Assembly (NCBI GenBank): GCA_949361645.1
Contig: OX442425.1
Coordinates: 402,748-466,747 of the forward strand
DNA length: 64,000 bases
From: Spongilla lacustris
Taxonomy: Eukaryota; Porifera; Demospongiae; Spongillida; Spongillidae
Direction: 5' to 3'
Shown: one piece after another, positions 1-16,100 of the stretch
Layout of the letters: every line of letters begins with the position of its first letter
Numbering within the stretch: position 1 is the stretch's first letter
The notes under the pieces: generated by a model
Told to the model about the DNA's origin: nothing
Seen by the model: the letters and a program-made list of their open reading frames with translations, nothing else
Database searches by the model: none
Position numbers and translations under genes: made by a program

Positions 1-2
1 AA

Positions 3-380
3 CCACGGCCATTGAGGCTGGAACACAGGGAGTCCGATGCAAGTGAGTCAACACAATCAGGGACAAGGGATACCCAAAGCAGTAGGCTGGAAGCAGGGTT
101 AGGCCAGGACCAAGTAGAGACAGAACCAACTGGGAGTGCAGGGGTTTCTCAGGCAGAGGCCGAATCTCTCACTGGGAGCACAGTAAATAATGATCTACAA
201 GGGATAGGAGGAGAAAGAGGTGAAGATGAGAACACAGGATCCCAAAGAACTCGACCTACTCGAACACGAAACCACCAGTACGGCCATACGACAAGTATTT
301 GTAGTTTCCTGGAGCAAAATGAACAAAGGGGGGAGAAATGCAGTATCATAGGACATAAACATGTGATAGGGATGATGTAA
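3..380 (+). other. Partial ORF, possible end of a retroelement polyprotein
   Basis: The frame is open from the left edge to a stop at 378-380, so the start lies outside the window. The product is hydrophilic, rich in Ser, Glu, Gly and Thr, and has a basic TRPTRTRNHQYG segment near the end. Ty3/gypsy-type polyproteins often end in an acidic/Ser-rich stretch followed by a basic RPxRxR tail, which is why a retroelement end is suggested. No catalytic motif is inside the window. It could equally be the last exon of an unknown host gene. Confidence 0.25.
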
Positions 381-841
381 TAGTTGTGATTGTACGGTGT
401 GCTTAGATTAGAGCATGTGCGCATGTTTTGGAGTTGTGATGTAGATTTGTGCTGGCATTAAGTTATCTTACAGTGAGCATTTTCAGTATCTTTGTGTTTC
501 TTTGTAGCTTCCTCACGTGTCTTTGTGTCTTCTGGCTTATCTTTGCGTGTCTTTGCGTGTTTTTGCGGTAAAAAGACGCGCCCGAGTTTAGGTGTGTGTG
601 TGTGGGGGGGGGGGGGGGGGGGGCCGGGGTTTACAAATTAGAAGAGTTCAAATAAAACCTCCATAGTAGATACGCTTCACATAGGCCCATATCCACTTTC
701 TGAATGCTGTGTCTCAAGATATGTTGTACGAGCAAATATTTATAATGACGGTCAGCACATTTGCAATGGATCTACATGGTTAATTAGTAATAAGCTATTG
801 TATACGTTAAAAGCATTGATTACGTTAAACATGCATGTGTG
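381..841. other. Non-coding stretch with a TG/poly-G tract
   Basis: No gene is seen. The stretch holds repeated CTTTGTGTCT / CTTTGCGTGT words around 487-565 and a (TG)n run passing into a poly-G tract at about 592-622. It could include the end of a retroelement and the promoter of the next gene, but no long terminal repeat can be defined from one copy. Confidence 0.4.
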
Positions 842-2614
842 ATGCATCGATCCCAACAGGTCGGCACTACAATGAACCCATGCGGCAACTTCTCGCTTGC
901 GGCAATTTTATTAATCTTCAGTTTAATCGCACGACGAGAGTGTGCCAGTACTATGATGTGCAGTGACTGTCCCAACTACGGAGGATTTTTGACATGTGAT
1001 TCACAGACGTGCGATTGGCTACTTTTGAACGGGTACTGGGCGGGCAATGTCACCGATGGAGGTGAAATGTTGGTTGGTTTATGTCCACTGGGACTCTGTC
1101 TATATAATGAGTCGGGTCAATTCATTTGGATTCCGCATAGCATGATCCAGACGCTCAATGATTTCTTGTGCAACGAGACTCACAGAATGGGAATACTCTG
1201 CGGCCAATGTCAGCCGGGATATTCGCCGGCCATAAATTCCGGTGGATATGCTAGTGGTTGCGTCATTTGTGACGCACACAGTTCAAAGGTCAACTGGATC
1301 TTCTACCTTCTGGCAGTCTACGTACCTCTCCTCGTGGTCTTCCTCGTCATCATTGTGTTCAACATCCGCCTCACCACTGGTCCTGTCAATTCATTTATAC
1401 TATTTGCCCAAGTAATTTCAAGCACTGTCGATATTAACCAACAAGGTGCAGCTCCGCTTAACATCGTGTACGGCAGGGGCACGAGCAGCTTTGAAAATTC
1501 GTATGAAGTTCCTTACAACCTTTTCAATTTAAATCTGTTTGGAAACCTTCTACCGCCATTTTGTTTGCACGAGAGCTTGGACACACTTGATGTCATAGCC
1601 CTTCGCTACCTTGAAGCTTTTTTCCCAGTATTAATCATCGTAGTGATAGTCTTGCTCCTGCGATTGCAGAGGTGTGTGAAGGTGGGTACTAACCTTTCCT
1701 CGTTGTGTGAATCTCGCCGTCGTAACTTTTGGGTTGGCGCTTCACTGGTTCAAGCGTTTGCCGCATTCGTCCTCCTCTCTTACAACCGGTTATGCGAGAC
1801 TACAGCATATCTTCTTATTCCCGTACCACTCTTCGATCATACCCTTCATACAGTAGAACAGAGGGTCTATTTTCAAGGCGTCTATCCTTCTACGGACCCA
1901 AAGTACGCCGCTCGCTACAAGTTACCAGCATACCTAATAATGGTTGTGCTGATAATAGTACCCATTACACTTCTTCACTATCCAGTGAAGTGGATGGAGC
2001 GACTGATATCGAGGGTGGGTTGCTTGAGGAACGTGTACCCGACCGCAAGTATCGCCATATTGCTCGATACGTTTCAGGGCTGTTACAAGGACAATCGACG
2101 CTATTTTGCCGGACTCTACTTCATATTGAGACTCTTGCTTTTCTTCGCATTCTTTTTACCGCTCCTACTAGATCTGCTTGTACAAGAAATTCTCTTTATA
2201 GTCTACATTTTTCTTCTTGCTGTTTTAAAACCATATAAAGATAAACGGCTCAACTATCTAGACATCTCCATCTTTACAGATTTGGCTCTCATCAATATTC
2301 TGTCGTGGTACACTGTCAATCAGATACAACCTGACACTCAACCTCTTGCAATTTGCATAGTAATTGAATCCATTTTGGTATTTCTACCGATGGTCTACCT
2401 CGTGGCTTACCTGTTGTGGTACAGTACTAGACGGTACCACGAAGGTGCCAGGACTAAGATGATGGAATGGCATAGCAGAATGGGATGGTATCGGGACCGT
2501 GAAGCTAGAGGGAAAGTCGTTTCACACGTTGATGCAAATAAGAAACAGACATATCAAGCTATGGACGACGCGTACTTCGACACCTTAACTGAACGTGCTT
2601 CAGAACTGCATTGA
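842..2614 (+). CDS. Multi-pass membrane protein with Cys-rich ectodomain
   Basis: Intronless, about 590 aa. The first true ATG is 842; the in-frame ATG at 872 gives a cleaner signal peptide (MNPCGNFSLAAILLIFSLIA) and may be the real start, because cccaacag before it could be a 5' UTR splice acceptor. A Cys-rich extracellular part of about 130 residues (CSDCPNY, CGQCQPGYSP, GCVICD) with N-glycosylation sites is followed by about eight or nine hydrophobic segments and a charged cytoplasmic tail of about 60 residues. I recall proteins of this layout (Cys-rich ectodomain ending in a CGxCxxGY-like motif, then a multi-pass membrane region) as expanded families in sponges; function unknown. It is not a recognisable 7TM receptor, although receptor or transporter roles are possible. 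No neighbour suggests a partner. Confidence 0.75.
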   Translation: MHRSQQVGTTMNPCGNFSLAAILLIFSLIARRECASTMMCSDCPNYGGFLTCDSQTCDWLLLNGYWAGNVTDGGEMLVGLCPLGLCLYNESGQFIWIPHSMIQTLNDFLCNETHRMGILCGQCQPGYSPAINSGGYASGCVICDAHSSKVNWIFYLLAVYVPLLVVFLVIIVFNIRLTTGPVNSFILFAQVISSTVDINQQGAAPLNIVYGRGTSSFENSYEVPYNLFNLNLFGNLLPPFCLHESLDTLDVIALRYLEAFFPVLIIVVIVLLLRLQRCVKVGTNLSSLCESRRRNFWVGASLVQAFAAFVLLSYNRLCETTAYLLIPVPLFDHTLHTVEQRVYFQGVYPSTDPKYAARYKLPAYLIMVVLIIVPITLLHYPVKWMERLISRVGCLRNVYPTASIAILLDTFQGCYKDNRRYFAGLYFILRLLLFFAFFLPLLLDLLVQEILFIVYIFLLAVLKPYKDKRLNYLDISIFTDLALINILSWYTVNQIQPDTQPLAICIVIESILVFLPMVYLVAYLLWYSTRRYHEGARTKMMEWHSRMGWYRDREARGKVVSHVDANKKQTYQAMDDAYFDTLTERASELH

Positions 2615-2851
2615 TCAGTTGTGCACAAGTAATTAGCATGCATATTATGTAATTGCGCATTGTATGTAGATTCATTGGCACAATATTTGAGACTAAAAAT
2701 ACTCACACACGTCATTATTATGAGTTTTTAATCTTTTTTTAAACTTGGTCATTTCAAACATGAAATCAATTTTGGCGATTATTTCACTGTAGATTAACAA
2801 ATTGCCTACATGTAGGTTTTACAGGTTATTCACGTTTTACCCTATACATGT

Positions 2852-3170
2852 AGCTACAGTATAGTACATACAATGCTATAGTATAGTACATATAATGCTA
2901 CAGTATAGTACATACAATGCTATAGTATAGTACATATAATGCTACAGTATAGTACATATAATGCTACAGTATAGTACATATAATGCTATAGTATAGTACA
3001 TATAATGCTACAGTATAGTACATATAATGCTACAGTATAGTACATATAATGCTACAGTATAGTACATATAATGCTACAGTATAGTACATATAATGCTACA
3101 GTATAGTACATACAATGCTACAGTATAGTACATATAATGCTACAGTATAGTACATATAATGCTATAGAAT
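2852..3170. repeat. 22-bp minisatellite, about 14 copies
   Basis: Tandem copies of a 22-bp AT-rich unit close to ACAGTATAGTACATATAATG + CT, with CATACAATG and CTATAG variants alternating. The array lies about 240 bp after the stop of the membrane-protein gene, possibly in its 3' flank. There are no spacers between units, so it is not CRISPR-like. Confidence 0.95.
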
Positions 3171-4340
3171 ATAAAACTAATTGCAGTTTCATATAGTCCA
3201 TGGCCATGCATTGTCAACACTGTCAATGTTGAGCGTGTTTGTGTCGCTGTAGAGCTCTAACATCTTAAACTTGTGAGAATATCAAATTAAGCCTCATGTA
3301 CATGGGTGCAAGTAATAAAATAGTAAAAAAAAATTAAAGGTAGCCAACATATATTGCAAGCTAATTTTTACTAGTATACTGAATTTTAATGGCATGACAT
3401 TTTATGATTCAACTGGTCGTTATAGCAGGAGGGGCATCGACATTCTCTAGCCACATCTGCTGGGTCGAAGTTATTCAAACAACACGACCACTACCAAGAA
3501 CTCTTTACACACAAAATAGACCAGACATGCATATTTGGTGTACAAAAACACTTACAATTTTTATTAACACATCGGTAAGTGGGATATGTACGTAGTATTA
3601 TGATTACTTTGAGATGAAATCCTAAAACACCCACTCTTTCAGCCTGAATTGATCACCAAAAGCCTTCAAAGTTGGTCATGTATCTTAAAGGACAAAATCA
3701 CAACATGGCAATGGCAGTTAAATATGTGGACATCAATTAATAAACATCAAGGAATCTTAGCATGTTAAAATTAAAAAGCACTAGTGAATATGAAAGTACA
3801 GCTCCAATAACAAGCTTTCAGAAATCTTCACGTTATTAAATAATTTTATTCTAGATGTATGGATAGATTATGTACACGCACGCTATTCAAGGTGCAATAG
3901 TAACGTTGCTATGTGGATCTAAAATAAGAAACAATTTGGGTTTTTGTTACACCCCCTCCTTCCTCCCAAGTATGCTTGAAAATCCTACTCAGCTTAGATC
4001 TGTTCTTTATGCTACGTTCCTCAGTTCTTTTGTCCAACCTATTCCGGTTGTCCCACTATGTTTAATACGAAGATCAAAGCATTGGGTCATGATCGATTTA
4101 TCAAGGCCATAGATAACTGTAGCTATGTCCAGATTGTTCAATATACCTGGACTTGGTGTGGTTGGAGTTAGTGATGATGTTGCATACTGACTTAGTGTTG
4201 GAGGTGTGTGGATGGTAGTCAGATATGGAGATTGTCAGTTCAATGGATCAGACTTGGTGTGGGTGGAGTTTTTGATGGTGCATAGTGCTTGTTAAATGTG
4301 GAGATTGTTGAGTAGACCATACTTGGTGATGGGGAGGAGG

Positions 4341-4490
4341 TGGACAATAGTGGTGTAAAAAGCCAGAAAACAGTTGTGTAATAGTCCTATATGTAGCACT
4401 TCTGTACATGTAGAACTTGGGCTGAATATAGGACTATTTAATTTCTTTACGATTTCACCCTTGTTTTATGGCTTTTTACACCACCATTGC
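4341..4490. mobile_element. Palindromic MITE-like element
   Basis: About 150 bp with long inverted arms. TGGTGTAAAAAGCCA at 4351-4365 is matched by its reverse complement at 4470-4484, and AATAGTCCTATAT at about 4380-4392 by ATATAGGACTATT at about 4427-4439. It has no coding capacity, which fits a foldback MITE. A target-site duplication is not clear (CAATAG on the left, CATTGC on the right), so the edges are uncertain. Confidence 0.55.
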
Positions 4491-5229
4491 AATGCCTTTC
4501 TCATAGAGAATGCTTTTTTATATCTTGCGAATAATTAGATCGCCACACTTGAAGGGCGGGCCACGCCCAACTACATGTAGTGATTGCATTGGTCGCTGCT
4601 GGGTACGACTCACTGCACACGCATACAACATTTTTTAAACGGTATAACTTCATAACCGCTGCCTGCTTCGTTTCGGGGTCGTAGTTATATCTCATAATGG
4701 CTCTTTGGCCGGAAACAAGTACGTATGATATTACGGTGACACGGTCGAGTAGACGTTTTTTCTTCAAGTTCTGTTTTGGGGCAACTTTTGCCAACGTGAG
4801 AGCAGTTTAACATCACTACTGTAGCTGCCACATCGGTGTGTGCCCTTGTGAATGTATGCGCGATAATAATCATACTGGTACATGTACGTCATTTGCACAC
4901 GCGGTTACCAAGGGTGATAGAATTCATTCGAGGGTGGGGTGTCAATGTATATAGGTAGCCGGACACCGTTATTGTGCTTTTTGCGGCATTAAAAAGACAC
5001 GGAACCGCACAACGGAGCAAATATTTACTACGCACTAAAGGTTTGAAGGTGATGTTTTTTTCTCAGGTTTTGTAATTATAAGCGGCACAGTAATTAATTA
5101 TACATTGTGCAATCACACAGCAAACCGTACCGTAATCAAAACGATTTTAAATCACCTGTATCAGCAGATAGCAATTGGCCCATTAATTTGTGCTCTACTT
5201 CTGCCTGCAGTATTTACAGCCCGTTGACA

Positions 5230-5964
5230 ATGCAGGCTCCCGCACAACACTGGGAGATTTACGTCGGTAAAAAATGGGTCGCTGAAGACGAGTCGGAGTC
5301 CATCAAGAAGTTGGAGAACACCCGCGGTATCAAGGGCATCATTGCATACTACGCCAACATGGTGGGCGTAGCGAGGGTGGTGCTGGCGATGGTGGCTGCT
5401 TGCACCATATACCTCGACTGGCCCCTTACCACTGCGACATTGCTCATGGCCTCGACGCTGCTGGACTGGATCGACGGCCCGCTGGCGCGAAAGTACAACC
5501 AATCAACTATCTTCGGTGCTGGACTCGATTGGTTTGCAGATCTCCTGGTACAGATGTTAATTATGTTGTGGTGGGCGCGCCTGGACCCCTTCGTACTTCC
5601 GTGGCAGTTTGCCCTGATGGCGTTGGAAATTGCCCTGTGCATTGTTGATTCTTCCATGCTAGCTAATGGTTGGTATCCCTGCCGTCCACGTAACGGATTT
5701 AAAGACCATTTTTATTGCATACTGAACTGGGTCACTCCGGGTGCCGGGACGTGGACGCGATTCGGAACGTTTCTGTGGCTGTCGGATCCGGTGTGCAGCC
5801 TAGGATGGTGCCTCCATCTCACCTGGCGCCACACCCCTCTTCATCCTCTCACCAACGCGGTTATATTGGTAACTCGATGGGCACTGGTCGTCCCATCTGT
5901 GCTGCACTGGTGGGGAGAGCTCGCTCAGTTCTGCTTCCTTTTGAGCAACTGGAGAGAACAGTAG
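5230..5964 (+). CDS. CDP-alcohol phosphatidyltransferase (PI synthase-like)
   Basis: Single-exon protein of 244 aa. Residues about 78-101 carry the complete CDP-alcohol phosphatidyltransferase signature DGx2ARx8Gx3Dx3D (DGPLAR, then G, D and D at the required spacings), which coordinates the divalent metal and CDP-lipid. The segment GVARVVLAM before the motif and several later hydrophobic segments fit the usual six-helix membrane fold. By layout and length it is closest to CDIPT, which makes phosphatidylinositol from CDP-diacylglycerol and inositol in the ER, but it diverges outside the motif, so another head-group alcohol is possible. The ORF opens upstream to 5107, but only at a GTG; ATG 5230 is the first AUG. 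The neighbours are unrelated. A damaged partial copy lies 0.6 kb downstream. Confidence 0.8.
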   Translation: MQAPAQHWEIYVGKKWVAEDESESIKKLENTRGIKGIIAYYANMVGVARVVLAMVAACTIYLDWPLTTATLLMASTLLDWIDGPLARKYNQSTIFGAGLDWFADLLVQMLIMLWWARLDPFVLPWQFALMALEIALCIVDSSMLANGWYPCRPRNGFKDHFYCILNWVTPGAGTWTRFGTFLWLSDPVCSLGWCLHLTWRHTPLHPLTNAVILVTRWALVVPSVLHWWGELAQFCFLLSNWREQ

Positions 5965-7203
5965 TAAATAATCTTAGCTGCAGCAGTCTCTCGTAAATTT
6001 GATATTTATACCTTAGTTTAAATATGCATCCAACGATTGAGTAAAAGTATGAAAACAAGGGATTACGGCAATTCACAAAAGACAATTACATACATATACA
6101 TCAGTTTTGCAAAGTTCAAGAAACAATGTCTAGCGTAATTACTGTTTTGCTAGTGATTGAAGTCTTGTACCCTGAGAGCTGCGTATGAGGGTACCTGTTT
6201 ACGCCATTAGAGGAGACCCTGGGTCGCCACACCTTGTTCACACATTGAGCTTAGGCACTATAGTGCAGCATGCACTGACGATTCTTAGCAACGTTGCGCA
6301 AATTTTTTACCAATCGATACTTGATATGTCAATTGCTACATGTGTATGTACGTACATTGTCATTGCCGTCCACGCAACGGATTTAGCTTTTAAAAGTAAA
6401 AAGAGTTTTATCGCGTGCACGCGATTCGCTGTGGCTGTCGTTTCCTGTGTGCAGCCACAGAACTTGAATAATCAGTAAATCAGTAATAACTTTTGTACAC
6501 CTGAATAACTGTTGTATACCCTATACGGCCTATAGTAGACTACTTATCCGGCCCTATTAAAGAGATACACTGGACTAAGATCTCTGTTTTAACGAAGTTG
6601 AAGTGTGTTCGTTAATCCGTAATCCATCCGCTGCTGCGGTGAACTGAGATTAGAAATCGCGGGGGGTTGCCTCCCCCGTAAACAGAGCCGTGCACGAGGA
6701 TTCTTCTGTTTCACCAATCCTACACGTGCAACGTTTCTCAAGAAAGGGAAGAGTCTCATTTTGATGACTTGTTGCTAGCCTAGACCTCATTGACCAGATC
6801 TAATTTCGCCATTTTGCATGCATGTACACAAAACGATAATCCACATACATGTAGTAGCGTCGTATAGATATTTACAGCATATTGTAAGACCTTTGATAAA
6901 TTATACTAATCATGAACATCTCTTCTGTCAGAAGTCCTTCGTTCGGAAAAATTCACGTATTAATTATCCCAGTCTATGCTCGAGCCTGAAAAAAATCAAA
7001 ATAGCAATGAACATGTCAAAAGCCTACTGTTCCGAGTGCACCCGATTATTGGCATCAAGCATAATTTAAACTCCTCTCGCTTTCTGCGTGAGAATAATGG
7101 CTGCATACAAGCACTCTACAGTGGACGCTGAGTGAGAATTCAATAATCAACAGCCACAAAAGGACTTGCAACTATACACAGCAATGCTAATTAACCATGT
7201 CAA
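5965..7203. other. Intergenic stretch between two 3' ends
   Basis: Apart from the pseudogene fragment near 6.3-6.5 kb I see no gene. GTACCCT...AGGGTAC near 6168-6195 makes a short hairpin. ORFs at 6185-6478 and 6818-7069 are short and without recognisable features. The region collects the 3' ends of the phosphatidyltransferase (+) and the glycosidase (-). Confidence 0.5.
6290..6465 (+). pseudogene. Decayed fragment of the upstream phosphatidyltransferase gene
   Basis: Two blocks match the intact gene in the same order and strand: TGCCGTCCACGCAACGGATT at 6364-6383 against 5680-5699 (one mismatch), and ACGCGATTCG...CTGTGGCTGTCG...TGTGCAGCC at 6419-6455 against about 5754-5800, with small deletions between. 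The catalytic DG/AR/D region is absent and the matched part has lost its frame. This is a partial tandem duplicate in decay, not a functional gene. Confidence 0.65.
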
Positions 7204-12752
<5,549 letters not shown>

Positions 12753-13138
12753 TTCAGCACTCCAGCTACACCCACATGAAGCGCATGCGCATAACATCAC
12801 ACACGTGTGTACATTTGTGTATATAGTGTGACAAGCAGCTGGTAAAAGCTGCAAAGTATAATACTATCGCGCACTTGGAACTTGTAAGCAGTTTACGACG
12901 GATACGCAGTCGGGAGTGAGGTAGACGCTGTGGGTTGACCAGTGTGTATGTGTGTAGTAGTAGTATTCCTATTGGAGTATTGCATCGCTGAAAGCGCTTG
13001 CGCGCCCGTTTCGCGGGAATACTTGCGGCGGTATAATAGTGCATGGTATCCATGCGTTATGAGTGCAGGAGTGTTTGTAGCTGAACTTTTTTTAAATGCA
13101 TGTTTTTAAAAGATTACCTCGTTTATTTACAGGTTGAA
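12753..13138. promoter_or_regulatory. Divergent promoter, glycosidase (-) / helicase fusion (+)
   Basis: 386 bp separate the two start codons. A splice acceptor (tttatttacag at about 13122-13132) lies just before the helicase ATG, so part of this stretch is a 5' UTR intron of that gene. No TATA box is evident. Confidence 0.5.
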
Positions 13139-16100
13139 ATGCCTGAAACGGGGGTGAAAGGTCTCTTGAAGTTCATTGTTAACCACCCAGAGACTAGAGA
13201 AAAGACATCCATCTCTCAGCTACAGCAGAAAGTGTGGACAAAGACAAGAAAGAAACCACTTTTACTTTGTGACTACTATGCCGTTATCACTTGGATTCTA
13301 TCACGTGGTGATCGTCTCGCCATTCAGCGAAAACGTCTCTCCGCTTACTCGCTGCTGTTCGGTGGAAACTTCTTGTGTTACAGCGTCATGTTCAGAAAGC
13401 TAGTGGAATCTCTGCAGAGGCTCGGGGTGCAGCCGCTGTTCTTTGTCGACAGTGCGCCTGGGAGCAACGAAGACGAGATGCGCGCGACATTTTACGAACT
13501 GAAGGAGCGGCACCTAGAGGAGCTCGAGCAGAATCACGTGATCCAGCAAGTCTGCGACGGGAAGAGAGACATTCTTCGAGTTCCGTGGCGGCTCAGAGAA
13601 GCCATATCTATAGAAGTCGAAATGCTGCTAAGGTCAATGGCGATACCACTCATCCACTGCAATGGAGATGCGGACCTTTCCATAGTGCAGTACTCGCGCC
13701 TTCATGAAGAGGTGTGTGGAGTCCTTTCTACAGACACCATCTTTGCCACCGTCCCGTCAATCCAGCTCCTGCACATGGACTTCTTCGATCCGGACAATTG
13801 CCTCATTGTCTCAGCAGAAGACAACATGGCTGACTCTGTCATGGGTCCCGGCAGCTGGCCAGCCTTCTCGGGTGAGAGCGACCATTTTGACATCCCCTGC
13901 GAGGTCACTAGTGCGGAGATGCTTGCCCGGGTACTGGGCATTGGTGCAAACCAGCTTGTAGATCTCTCCATCCTGTGTGGCAACAGCTACACGAGAGAAC
14001 TAAACAGGTACATGTCAACGTGGGCCCTCCTGGGGCTGGCCGACCTTGGCGTCGAGACTGTGGCAGAGTGGCTCTCACACGAGATGGTACCCTTACCTAG
14101 CAACGCTGTCGTAAAAGGGATATGCACCCAAGTACCGGCGTATCACGAAGCCATCACCCACAGCTACAGGGTGTACAAAGGCTTTGGGCAGCCGGATCTG
14201 GGGCACCAAGCCACCAGCTTCGGGGTACCGACTTTAGCCATGGCAGGCTTTGCCTACTGGAGACCCGTTGTCGTAGAGGCTACCACCTTGGGGCATCCCT
14301 GCATCAGCGACCTGACCCTGCCCATCAGGAAGGTGTGGTACGCACTACTGGGGTTGAAGAGGGTGGTGGAGTACGGACGGGTGGGTAATAAAACGTTTGC
14401 CGAATTGGTGGTGACTGTGGGTCAAGATGGCACGGGGCCGCTCCACATCGTCCAAGGTCTGTCCCTGAGGGAGCGCATAGGTTGCCTCTTCTTCGTTCTG
14501 ACCTTGGGGCACCACTGGCTTGAAAGAGGGGAATCGTTGACGACGATCCTCTCCCACTCACTTGGTGCTGGACGGACCCTGAAGGAACCCATCTCCTGTC
14601 AGGGGATCCTCGTGTGCACCTCTCTGCGGCTGATGGCGGAGCTGAACAGCAAGGGTCAGCCGTCTCCCTCGATCCGGATATCTGAACTGGAGGCCCTGAT
14701 AGTGACGTGCCTGCTCTGCTGTGCTGGGGTACCCCCCTGCCACACCACGAGCCTCCCCAGCATGAGGGCCATCACCATTGCGTCGTGGTTCACCAGCATC
14801 ATGGAGCACGCTTACCACACTGCCTACCTGCTGTGTTTGTTCGGGGAGCTGCCCAGTCCTTCTCGCTGCTTCTACAGCTTGGCCTACGTCCCGTTCCACG
14901 TTGCCACTGTCAACCAGAATCACTCCAATCCCACCTCTGACGTCGGGCCTAACCTCCTCGAAGCGCAGAGGATTTTTGGCCATGTCATCAACCTCCCATC
15001 GGCCCTCACACTCCGTTCGTTTATTCTGAACAAAAGTCACCAGTACGAGCTGCAACACGTCCTCGACATCTTTGCTGTAGCTGTGAGAGAAGTGTCGGAA
15101 AACAGGAGCGTTCTCACCCCGAGGGAGGGTCTTAACATGACCCTCCCCATTGAGATGGGGTACGAATTCGATGGCAAAGCCCAGGGTGAAAGTGCAGAGT
15201 TACTAGACGAGCAAGCAACGGATTCTTCGCTGACACACGACCAGGACAACCACATTGAATCGTACTGCTTTGAAAGCCTGAGTGGCTTGCATGACTCTGA
15301 AATCCTGTCAGACGAGGAGGAAGTGGCCTCCATTACCAACGCTGAGGCACCACAGGAGGCCATCAGGCACAAGTGCCCCTCTCTGCCGGATGAGAACGAA
15401 CAAACCGCAGCTAGTGCGTGTACAAGCCCTGTTGGCAAGAAGAGGAGGAAGGGTGCAGTCAGACTGCCGGTGATGGACCACAGGGAAAGCATTACGGAGC
15501 TGTTGGGCAAGTATCGCGTCATCTGCATTCAAGGGGAAACGGGGTGCGGGAAGTCCACGAAGGTCCCCCAGTTCATCCTGGATGATGCCCTGTCTGCGAC
15601 GCCGCCTAAGGCTTGCAAGATTCTGGTGAGCCAGCCTCGTCGCGTTGCAGCCATTAAGTTGGCCGAACGCGTTGCTGCTGAGAGGCACGAGTCGCTTGGG
15701 AGGACCGTTGGGTTTGCCGTCGCGGGGGAGAAGAAGAGGGGTGCAGACACGGCCATCATATACTGCACCACCGGCTACCTCCTACAAATGCTCATCCACG
15801 ACCCCTTCAGGATTGAGGAGTACACACACATCATCCTGGACGAGATCCACGAGAGGAACATTGATGCCGACTTTGCCATGCTGGTGGTGAGGAAGCTGGT
15901 CTCGGACATGCCTCGTGTGAAGGTTGTGCTCATGTCGGCCACCATGCAAGTGGACCTCATCGTCAGGTACTTCCAAGAGGTCTTTGGCAGGCTGGAGGTG
16001 TCCGTGCCGTACTTTGTGGGCTCCAAGCTGTTTCCGGTTGAAACATTCTTTCTCGATGAACTCGGGGTGTTGGCTGAGAAGCGTAAGAGTTGTGACACCT

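Larger units (their letters stand above)
2615..5229. other. Long intergenic stretch without a supported gene
   Basis: It holds the 22-bp minisatellite (2852-3170) and a palindromic element (4341-4490), annotated separately. Short ORFs at 3404-3595, 3870-4112 and on the minus strand at 4501-4873 lack family similarity, splice context or repeats. The last 250 bp (about 4970-5229) is the likely promoter and 5' UTR of the phosphatidyltransferase gene. Confidence 0.5.

Noticed and set aside
2852..3170. CRISPR-like array
   Set aside because: Contiguous 22-bp units with no unique spacers, in a eukaryotic contig.
4501..4873. Minus-strand ORFs of 97 and 62 aa
   Set aside because: Overlap each other in different frames, no similarity, next to a foldback element.
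13100..13138. Upstream ATG extending the helicase ORF by 13 codons
   Set aside because: A strong splice acceptor (tttatttacag) lies between this ATG and the GVKGL-type start, so the ATG is probably intronic.
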